DNA of 64,000 nucleotides from assembly GCF_000006565.2 (NCBI RefSeq), contig NC_031480.1:3445529-3509528 (forward strand). The letters are read 5' to 3'. Under the pieces are notes generated by a model. It had not been told where the DNA came from. It did no database searches and worked only from the letters and a program-made list of their open reading frames with translations. Numbering within the stretch: position 1 is the stretch's first letter; each line of letters starts with the position of its first letter. This document shows, piece by piece, positions 11,060-20,500 of the stretch. The position numbers and the translations under genes were made by a program. The stretch comes from Toxoplasma gondii ME49. Taxonomy: Eukaryota; Apicomplexa; Conoidasida; Eucoccidiorida; Sarcocystidae.

Positions 11060-12449
11060 ATGATTTTTTCCTTCTACATCTTCCACCGTCACCAGTGCAT
11101 CTATTCCGTTCTCCTGTCTTCGCGCGAGGAGGCTCCGGACGGGGCTGCCGCGGGCGACGCCTCGAGTGTCTGTACACCCGGGGCCGGCGCGACTCTCTTT
11201 CTGCCAACTGCTCCCGGCTCGGCAGCGAGTCCGGTCCTCTCTCGCCTCGGCGGATCTTCCGACGGACTTCCTGCCGGAGGTGCTCAACCGGGTGTATCTA
11301 CACCTGCGCCTCTGAACCGGGGCCAGGAAGAGCGGCGTGGCGCCCCGAAGGCGTCTGGACGCGACGGGCGCCAGCAGCAGCACTCGGAGAAACTTCTGAG
11401 TGGCCTTCTCTTCTCCATGAAGAAGTTCTGCGAGCAAATTGGTCCGCAGCCCCAGCAGCCCGCGCCCCAAGCCTCGAGTGTCACTCCAGCCGGCCCCGGG
11501 AGCGCCGCGAGTCAGCTGCAGCAGCGGAGACCCTGCACCTCGATTGGAGGGCCTTTCCACGCGTTCACGACTCCGGCGTACAAACTCCACTGCCTAGAAA
11601 CTCCCACAGGTGAGACGGAATGCGCGGATGGACGCTTCCGCGGGGAACTGAGGCACCCCAGAACAGAGCGTCTGCGGCGTAGCGCCTGTCGTTCAATAGT
11701 CGACTGAAAAGGAGGCAGCGAAACAAGAAAAGTGATCCGTTGGCGGCGTGACCCTTCATCGTGATTCTGGTTGGGGCTTCCTGGCGCGTCTCTTCTCGAA
11801 TGTTTCTCTGTTGCATGCACTCTCGGGCCTGCAGTTCTTCGTTTCTCTTCTCTCTCTGTTCGTGTGGTGCGAACGCTCCGCATCGATTGCGTTCTAGGCG
11901 TAATGTATGGACATCTGGAGCCACTGGAGTGAACTCGGAGAGAACAGTCGTAGTCAGATGCTAGTCTGATCAGTACCGTCGTACTGGGAGGAGTCATCTC
12001 TGGGACAGACAGGACATTTGCAGGCTTTCTCTGGGGAAAGGAGCTGCCAAGTGAATAGACCAAATATTTAAGATGTACTTTGGAGATCCCTGAGAGACAC
12101 AGAGCCCCTTCACGTCGCTCGTTAGACTGTGTCTCTCCTTCGACACTCCTTTCTACAGTCTCCCTTTCCATCTCTCTTTCTCTTTCTCTCTCTCGTTCCG
12201 TCTCTCTCTTCTCCCGTTCGTTTTTGACTCGTTTGTTCGTCTTTGCCGTTCGTCGCAGGCTACAAGTTCGTCTGCCTCACTTCGCCGGATGTACCTACGC
12301 TCCGAGACAGTCTGCACCACATATACGTGGCATTTTTTGTTGAATTCGTCGTCAAGGCGCCCGGCTACCAACCCAGTCTCCCCGTCACGCAGCCGATCTT
12401 CGTCAGCCAACTCGTTGCTTTTCTGAAGTCTCTCCCGTACTTCGCGTGA
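11060..12449 (+). CDS. TRAPPC1: TRAPPC1 (Bet5), TRAPP complex subunit, with a large internal insert
   Basis: TRAPPC1 is a small longin-fold core subunit of the TRAPP complexes, which act as exchange factors for Rab1/Ypt1-type GTPases and tether ER-to-Golgi vesicles. Exons are 11060-11609 and 12259-12449, phase 1, joined by GTGAGA and CGCAG. The predicted protein is 246 aa, against about 145 in animals. Residues 1-17 (MIFSFYIFHRHQCIY) form the first longin strand. A roughly 100-residue Ala/Gly/Pro/Gln-rich insert follows. The fold then resumes with KLLSGLLFSMKKF, FHAFTTPAYKLH, LETPTGYKF and HHIYVAFFVEFVVK, all diagnostic of the family, and ends SLPYFA. Two dispersed palindromes lie within the insert and are translated. 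Identification rests on these motifs and on exact phase agreement across the intron. Confidence 0.88.
11165..11178. repeat. RGTGT-N4-ACACY palindrome inside TRAPPC1 coding insert
   Basis: AGTGTCTGTACACC, in frame as Ser-Val-Cys-Thr-Pro within the low-complexity insert. Confidence 0.7.
11291..11304. repeat. RGTGT-N4-ACACY palindrome inside TRAPPC1 coding insert (full)
   Basis: GGTGTATCTACACC, in frame as Gly-Val-Ser-Thr-Pro. It is the second copy in the same insert. Confidence 0.75.
11958..11988. repeat. Copy 1 of a 31-bp dispersed repeat with internal hairpin
   Basis: It matches 25929-25959 at 28 of 31 positions. It contains CAGTAC-CGTC-GTACTG (11971-11986), a 6-bp stem with a 4-nt loop, and lies in the TRAPPC1 intron. 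Confidence 0.75.
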
Positions 12450-12988
12450 GAAGAAGAGGCGCCTCTGGGATCGCGGCTTCGACTCCGTCACTCTCTCTCT
12501 CCGTCTTCTGTCCTTTTTATCTCTTCTTATCCCTACTTTCCTCTCTTTCTTCTTCATCCTTCCCTCGACGGATAATGGGGTATCTTCTCTTTCTTCTGCG
12601 ACGCCGACCAGGTTTCGAGGAAGCCACGAGATTTCTCAAGTGTCTCTCCGCGGCTTGAGTTTCGCCAGGTGTCTCCAGGGAGACGCTGCGAAGGAAAAAG
12701 ACGCACATAGAGCAGATTCCGGATGCAGGGAAACAGGCTCGCTTCAAGCAGTGTCTCCGTCGGTTCCGGACTTCCACCGATCGCGGTCGGGCAGTACTCG
12801 ACGCTTCACTGAGTCCTGAGAGGGGAGTGCTCAATCCTCTGGTCGACTTGGCTGCGCAGTTCCCCAAGAACGCAATGCAGCGTGGAGGAAACAATGACGG
12901 GTGAGATCCTGCCCTTTCCCAGAGCGCACCCGGGCACTCCAGACTTGCTCCTTTTCCGCTGCTAGATCTTCCCGCTCCTAGAGTCATC
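12450..12988. other. Spacer between TRAPPC1 and PEX12
   Basis: About 540 bp between two genes in the same orientation. It begins with a pyrimidine-rich 3' flank and ends with the PEX12 leader. No additional gene was recognised on either strand. Confidence 0.5.
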
Positions 12989-15614
12989 ATGGAGGACACC
13001 GGCGCCGTTTTTTCAACGACGCTTTATCCGCCTCCTCATTCGGATCGCACTCCTGCGCTGCCTTCTTCCGCCCTTTCTTCTTCTCTTCAACTGGATACGC
13101 CAGGCACGCCTCCTGGCGATGCCTCTCGTCTCTCTTCGGGGCCGTCTCGGATCTCTTCTTCTTCTGCTTCGCTCCCACTCTCTTCTTCGACTTTCCTACC
13201 TGCTTCATCTTCAAAGCCTTCTTCTTCCTCTTCTCCTGCTTCCTCTTCTTCCTCCTCTTCTTCCTCTCCCCCTTCTTCTTCCTCTTTTTTTTCTTCTGCC
13301 TTAGCTCAGCAGGTTCGTCGTGCTGCGGCGCCTCAGCAGTTGGGGCGGCATCGCATTGCGCAGCTTCTTCTCTTGCTTCTCTCTCGCTCGTCTCTTCAGC
13401 AACCGTCCTTCTTCGAGGTCCTGGCGCAGCAGAAGCTTCTGGAAGGTCTGCTGTCTGCGCTCCAGCACTGCGTCGACGTTCTTCGCGACCAGCTGGAGAG
13501 CGACGAACTTCTCGGCCAACAGGCAGAGGTCCGAAGGCAGAGCGACGACGAAAGAGACGGGGGCTCAGGCAGACACGCAGGAGCCGGAGAGAGAAGAGAG
13601 AAAGCAGGGAGAAGAAAGAAGGGGGAGAGAAGAGAGAAGGGAGGGGAGCAGAAGCAGGGCACAGAGCGCGGGAAGAAGGGTCAAGTGGCAAGAGGTTCTG
13701 CGTCGTTTGTGGCGGGTATTGGAGAGAGCGTTGCATGCAGTTGGCTCGGACGGTGCTGGGGGAACAGAGAGAAGCGGCTTCTCGGTAACGCAGTTGCGTT
13801 TTTAAAACATGCTCGAGATCAAGTGACCTCGCGTCGAGTGTGTCTGTGGATGCTCCGACACTGGGAGATTTTCTTCGGCGTCTTTCTCGCGGGCGTTGAG
13901 TGGCAGAGTCTCGTCACGTCTTCTGCCTCGTTTGCGGAACGCTTTTACGGACTTCAGCGTCTCGATAAATCTTTTCTTTCTCTCGCATCTTTGCCGTTCG
14001 CGCTGGCCGCTCCTGTGCCTGCCTCGGAAGTGTCAAGAGACCCTCACGGGCTCCGCGGAGACGCCTTGGTCGGGGAGAAATCTCAGATCAACGCGCAGCT
14101 TGCCAGGCCGCTTTCTGAGGAAACAGAGAAGGAACGGGATGCAGTCATCAAGGCGTTGCTCGCATGTTTGGAGAGAGGCGGGCGGACGCATGCGGGTGGC
14201 CTAGGACTGCGGCGAAGGCAAATCCTACTGAGTCTGGCTTTTCTTCTCTTGCCTCTGCTCCGCCGTGAGATCCACGCCGCCTACCTGCGGAGTGTACGTA
14301 CCCTCGACAGTCCAGCGTCATCGACTCTGGACGAGTTCTTCTCTGATGACTCGCTACAGGACGAGGAAGAAGCAGAGGAGCAGAGACGCGAGGAGGAAGA
14401 GCGAAAAAGAACTGGAGATAGCCGAGAGAGTCACTTGCCTCTATCGTGTTCCATCTCATCTTCTTGCTCTTCGTCGCAGGTGGCTGCTGAGCGCGCTCGA
14501 ATTCTTTACAGCCGTTTCGTCTCCCTTTTTTCGCGGGCTCTGAACGCTGTCTGGCGCTTTCTGCGCTCCAGGCTGCGAAGGATGCTTTTCTTCCTCCACC
14601 GTCTTTGGCGTCTCCGCCGTCGCCTGTTTGTGCGTCTGTACTCTCCCGCCTGCGGTCTACATAGCTTGGTGTGTTTTGTGTACATGCTTCTCTACCTCGC
14701 GGACGCCACGAAGTTCCCCTACTGGTCACCCTACATGCACATTCTGGGTCTCATTTACATTCGTTCTCCCCCTCCCTCCTCGCCGTTCTCACCCTTCTTT
14801 CCTCTCTTTCCCCAGACCTCCGCGGCTCCGCAGGGAGGTGCCCAGGCGGCTGCTGCGGTGTCGAGACACCGCGCCGCGCTGAGAGGTCGCTGTCTCGAGC
14901 TCCTTGTAAACACAGGCGCTCGCGTTTCCAAGCTTTCTCTCACGGCGCTCGTCCTCGCGCTGCGCCTACTCGAGTGGTGGCGAGACTACGAAGCCGCTGC
15001 AGCCGCTGCGAGTCGGCCAGATGAATTTTCGTTCGCTGGTCTCGGCGCATCCTCTCGTGGAGACAGATACACTGGAGAGAAGGACCCGGACGACATCCCC
15101 GCGCCTCTCTCGCCTCTCCCTGATGACGGAGAAGAGAACGGCTACTGTGTCCCTCTACCCCAGGTCAGTGCGAATATGAATATGTACATATAAATATGTG
15201 TGACGAGTATGTAGATCGAGATCCAGGTGTAGATGGATAGAGACGTACAGATACATGTACTTGTGTATATGCGTATGCATAGACAAAGAATAAGGTAGAC
15301 GTCAGCATGCATGGGAGAGCAGAAATCCCGCGATTGGAGCAGAAAAGGGTGTGTGTTTGCCTAGGCACTGTAGAGAGGATGCGTGAGTTGCTGTGCCGCG
15401 ACAGAAGACTTTTTGTTTATGTCGTATTTTGTGGTCTCAGGATGACCGCATTTGCCCGCTCTGTCACAGGCCCCGCACAAATGCGGCGTGTCTCCCGACC
15501 GGCTACGTTTTTTGCTATCGTTGTCTTGTAAATTTCGTCCGGACTCACAATCGCTGTCCAGTGTCTGGACGCCGAGCGAGCGAGAAGCACATTCGCAGGC
15601 TGTACGAAGTGTGA
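12989..15614 (+). CDS. PEX12: PEX12, peroxisome biogenesis RING protein (peroxin-12)
   Basis: PEX12 is an integral peroxisomal membrane protein. With PEX2 and PEX10 it forms the RING ubiquitin-ligase complex that recycles the import receptor PEX5. Exons are 12989-15163 and 15441-15614, phase 0; the predicted length is 782 aa, about twice the usual. A Ser/Pro-rich leader of about 115 residues precedes PSFFEVLAQQKLLEGLL, the family N-terminal signature. ERFYGLQR follows, then hydrophobic segments LLSLAFLLLPLL and LVCFVYMLLYLAD. The short second exon carries the degenerate RING: CPLC, then TGYVFCYRC, then CPVSG, and RRLYEV at the C-terminus. Lys/Glu-rich and Ser-rich blocks between conserved parts may be inserts or unrecognised in-frame introns; two pyrimidine tracts ending in CAG at about 14510 and 14815 are candidates. 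Assignment to PEX12, rather than PEX2 or PEX10, rests on the N-terminal signature and RING spacing. Confidence 0.82.
14857..14870. repeat. RGTGT-N4-ACACY palindrome in PEX12 coding sequence
   Basis: GGTGTCGAGACACC, extended by GC on each side to longer arms. It is translated as Val-Ser-Arg-His. Confidence 0.75.
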
Positions 15615-17537
15615 CAGAACTGGGAGAGTGACGCTCGAAGAAAGACCTTTTCACAAGAACCGAGCTGGTTTCCGGAAAGACGCGGGAGTCCACCGCAGAG
15701 ACACGGACGGGAAGGACACAAATGAGGTAAAAAGAAGAGGAGAAAGAGTAGACCGGGAGAGAACCGCAAATCGCTGAGATTTCGAAGTGGTGGTTTTGGA
15801 CGCGTTACTGTCTTTCAAAAATTCGACCAAAATCGTCAAGTGGCTAGGTGCCCATGTCGCGACTCTCACTACTACACGAACAGTAGAGCTATGGGCTGTC
15901 CTTCGTTTCGCTGTGGGGGGAGAACGGCGGATACAAAATGAACGAGAGAGCCTGAGGCGCATCGACGGACAGACCGCGGGCTGTTTCGCAGAGAAGTGGG
16001 TGCCAGTGCTACAGAAGAAAATAGAGCCGCCGGCTTTTTTTTGCCAGCGGAAGCTTCCAGTTTGCGGAGCTCTGCCGCCGTGCTTGCGGCGTTCGCTCAA
16101 GAGTTTTTGGCCTGTACTTCGTGAGACTTAAGGCCAGACCTTTGTATACAAGCAGCGATACATCGCTGTGTTTACGGCGGAGAGGAACTCTCTGGACTAA
16201 TCCAGGAGATTGTTTGTACCGTCCTTCAACCCGTCAATGCCGTGGCACGCCTGTTCCCCGAGAGTGCAACTTCGAGCTTCCTCTAAAATTTACCGTTTTT
16301 GTTAGACTGCTGGTTTAGGTCTTCAATGCGTCTCTTTACCGGATCCAAGTCCTATGTGTCTTTCACAACCGTAACGTCAAGTGCACTTTCACCAGAATCC
16401 GGTGGCAAACGTATCCGAGGAAAGCGATCGCTGTGGTAGGTAGAAATAAAACCGAAGCAGACATTTTAGCGCTAGTTAAATAACTCTAACTCCTGTCCGG
16501 CGGGACAGGCCTTTTCCCGAGGGGTTCGCAGAGAGAAATGGTACACGTCACAGCACAGATGTCACTGGACCTGTTTCAGGAGAAACTTTAGTCAGTCTTC
16601 CTCGCCATTTCGAGACCGTCCCACTTCCCTTAACGCGACACGTGGCCTTTCACCGGCCAGTCGAAAGCATTTTCTGCAGAGTGTCAGCTAACGCGAGTGC
16701 CTCTCTTTCCCCCTTCCTTCTTATTTACCAGTGTCGCGGACATGCAAGTGGAAAGTGAAACGGTGGTGATTTTACGCCGACTGTTGTAAAACAGAACGCA
16801 CCAACCGATGCCAGTTGTGGGAGTTGTGTGTGTCACCGAAGAGGGAACAGCGCTGCAACGTCTTCTATCGTTTACCGCGTTATTTTCAATCCGTGCCGGC
16901 TGGGTTGCTGTAGCGTACAATGTACCCTGGCAACTGGCAAAAGCTGCAGGCTGCATTTGAGGGGGAGCCAGAAAACCGGGTTGGGTTTTAAAAGATAGGC
17001 TGGATACTAGTGGACTCGCGCACGTACTATGAGGTCATGGAAATCCCAGTAGATTTTCGGTTCAGTAAACAGAGACATTCAAGATCTAAACCAATAGTCC
17101 GACTCGTAGTATATGCTCCCTCGAGAAGAAGATTCTTGAGGGGAAGAAGCTTTGGACAGCTGTAGGACGACAGCAATTATGTTTATCGATTTCCAATCAA
17201 CAAAGTAACCCGGCAAATCATCTTAAGTGTGCAGCGTAAAACGCAAGGCAGAACACGCATAGCCCCCCCTTATTCGTCACAATCGTGCAAACAACGCTAT
17301 TAGATCCTGCCTCCCCAGAGCCCGGAGACGATACGGGTTACTGTTAAGAGTAGACGAAGAGTTGTTTTGTCAGATCGAAATCAACAGCGTTAGCAGAGGC
17401 AGTGTTTCTATCTATCATCGTGGTCGAAATACTTGAAAACTAGGAAGAGCGATCTTTTTTTTCCTGGTAGAAGTGGCATTTTGAATCTGGAGAGACAAGG
17501 AAGTTAGGATACCTGGTAAAACGCAAATCGCGCAGGA
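15615..17537. other. Convergent intergenic region between PEX12 and the PDI-like gene
   Basis: Both neighbouring genes end here, so this is 3' UTR and spacer. No exon was recognised. A strong hairpin is at 16492-16509. AT content appears higher in 17100-17500 than in the adjacent exons. Confidence 0.5.
16492..16509. other. Perfect hairpin (7-bp stem, 4-nt loop) in convergent intergenic DNA
   Basis: CCTGTCC, loop GGCG, then GGACAGG. It lies about 0.9 kb past PEX12 and 1 kb past the PDI-like gene end. It could be an RNA 3' element or be coincidental. Confidence 0.5.
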
Positions 17538-20500
17538 TCAGAGCTCAGCGCGCTTCCACCTTTTCCGGATTTCTCCCTTCATGAATTCGACAACCAGGTC
17601 TTCAGTGAATTCTCCATCGTACACAATGTGCTTCTGCAGCTTGTCACCATCTGCGCCAAAGGCAAAGGCATACAAAAGGTAGGCAAAGTGTATCTGCTCG
17701 GAGATTTAGGGGAGAACATCACGAGATCGTTATCGCTGTCTTTTCGGCGGACGGCCAGGTTCGTTTCCACTCGTTTTCTTTACATTTTGGACGAATGCGT
17801 GTTTCCTCGTCAAGTATCCGCCGTGTCTCCTCCTTGCCCACATCCCTCTCCCCGCCTCCTGCTTCAGAGTACATCCAGGAATATCGAAACATCTGAGAAT
17901 GCGCGATGGGGGGGCGTACTCTGTTTGAGTCAGAAAGGCAAGAGGTTTCACACACCCCGTCTGGAAGCGACAGCTCTCACATAGTGTTCCACAGACACAA
18001 CAGACAGCTGACTAGTCACCCTCTCACCTGGAGGATAGGCAATGAGCATGGGCTGTGGGAGTGTGCCGGCAGGGTCGATGGGATCGTTCAGATCCGACGG
18101 ATATCTCGCCAGAATAATATCCTTCTGTCCAAATGGTGACACCCAACGACAAGCATTCACACCCTGAGTCGCACGTGCTTCACGAATAGATCGGGTTGAG
18201 GACGATATTCCCACGGTACCGGTCATCCTAACAGTGATATGTTAGCACTTTAGAACGTGGCTTCAGATCTGGAAAAAGATCCAAGAACGCACACAAGCTG
18301 TGTTAGGAAATCACTGGAAGAGAACACAGGGATACATCGGATTAACACCAGGTATTAACGGTGGGACTTAAACACATAAACGGCTGGACTTCGAGGCTCT
18401 ACATATACGGGGGCATAGCCGTTTTCAGCACAGCGGAGACCCAAATTGCCAGATACAGACACCAATTCAGCCGCAGCAGGGCACTGAGTGGTAAAAACGA
18501 GTTCCACTGGTAAAATTCCATCTTGCACGTAGCTAGAGAGACAGAGTGGCCATCGGTGGCGACGAGAGAGCTTGTTCTCTTAAGTCGATCTACCGGAGAG
18601 ACGTACCACCGTCCACTTTCTCACACGCTTCCCAACAGTCACAAACACCTTCATTGCCTCTACGCAGGCAGAGCATCTGGAGGTACAAAGAAAAGATTTG
18701 TTTCCTAAAACGAGACTTGAAAACTACTCAGGAACGCCCTTCTTCATCCTCCAGCATTTGTTCATATGCATAGAGGGTGTCAGAAAGTGAACTGGGTCTG
18801 CACGTGTATTCTGCAAAATACACTGTGAACTAAACATGTCCACACCAAAACAGAGGAGCCGACAAGGATGCCCCTTTCAGACGCTCGAAAATGAACTAAA
18901 AGCAGTGTTACTCTGTTTCAGCACTCGGTAACCATTGAAAGAGGACCTCTTCGTGAATCCTGAAGACTTAAGACAAATCTGTCGGAAGAACCGCGACTTA
19001 TATCCGCAAGCGGCACTGCAGTCGCTCAGGCAGTCACGGGAGACACAACCGTCCAAAGCTATCCAGTATCTAGCCATCAAGAATGTTGTGACTCGAACGA
19101 GTCGTGCTTGCTTGTGATTCTCTAATTGAGCGTTGTCTGTTTCTCTTGGAACTTCAGGTGCTGCCTCGTGTGTGGTTTAGCGTATGTAGGCGACGCCGTG
19201 GCAGTGACTAGAAGTAACATTCAGAGAACAACTGACCCTGTTTCGTCGTAATACAGCACAAAGATCCACTTGCCTAGACCACGCAGAGCGGACTTTAGGC
19301 TGTAGTGGCACATGTCCTGAATCGCAGCTTCCTCGTGCTCGGCCGACCGCACGGGAGGCAAGTTCGACCGGAAAGCCGCGGGCAATCTCTTGTTTGTAAA
19401 GTTTTCGAAAAATTGACTGCACAAGAAATCACAACATCGTGCCGGGGAGGGAATGGGTGTCTGCATCACGCGCTGAGGGTTGCTTTCCTCTTCAAGCGAA
19501 CAACTTTCCTCCCGGGGCATTGGCGTCCGAATGATGTGTTGGGTCGGCTCGTGGCGGGGACAGTTGGGTTTATCAAAAACTTCGTCAGTTGAAGTGGTTC
19601 TTAATCTGAAGTTGAAGACATCCTGACAGTGTTTGAATCTCTGCTCGTCCTCAAGAGACATTGTGTCTTGCCTCTGTGACGTGCTTTGAAAACGTAGGTT
19701 TGCACTTCAGCCGCAGAGCACCTGTCAATTCGACGAGACCCACCCTACAGTGATTCCAAAACGCAGTTTTGCGAGCTTGTGGAGTGACAGAAGCCCCTTC
19801 TCGGTCCTTTGTCCTGTGCCCAGACTTACTCGAACGCTCCCCAGTTGAAGGGTCCTTTGAGGACGAACTTTTTCGGACCTGCGGCAAAAGTGTAGGTTCC
19901 TGCCTTCAGCACATTTTTCCGGCCTTCCGCTGCTGTCTCCGTGATCATGAGCGTCGGCCAGCCCGGGTCGAAACCCATGAACTGCACCACTTCCTTCGCG
20001 TCACGCTGGTTCGCGAACGTGAACACCAGCTGCCGCAATTTCGTAAAACACAAGGGAAGTGCCTACACAGAGTTATTTTGTCGCTTCCGCTTGCTTCTTT
20101 GCATCGCGGTCAGACGACTTGTTCTTGCATCTCGGTAGATTCTTTGATCCACTCAGCGGCGCATACCAACTGTCCTAGGATTTTCTAAAGGCGCGCAGCA
20201 GAATTCACCGGCTTTAACGCCAGAAAATTGGAGCGTGAGAGCGAAAGAGGAAAAGCTTCAGGGGAAAGGAAAAACCGGGTGTGGACTGGAAACGTCTAGC
20301 TTCTGAATAGGATAATGCTGCCGAGGTCATGCTCGCTTGGAGGTGATACGGCGAAGTGACTAATCTGCGTATAGAATGCACGCAAGAGTAAAAATACCTC
20401 ACGATCCCTGTTGCCCCTGTACACAGACAGTCGTTCGTATTCCTGTAAAGTTGCTAAGTATGAAAGAAGGACTGGTGTACCCGCCAGGTGACCTTGTAAA

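Noticed and set aside
10806..11590. Minus-strand frames opposite TRAPPC1 exon 1.
   Set aside because: TRAPPC1 homology and splice phase establish the plus strand; the antisense frames are Arg-rich shadows.
12987..13736. Minus-strand Lys/Arg-rich frame opposite PEX12.
   Set aside because: It is the antisense of Ser-rich low complexity; PEX12 motifs are on the plus strand.
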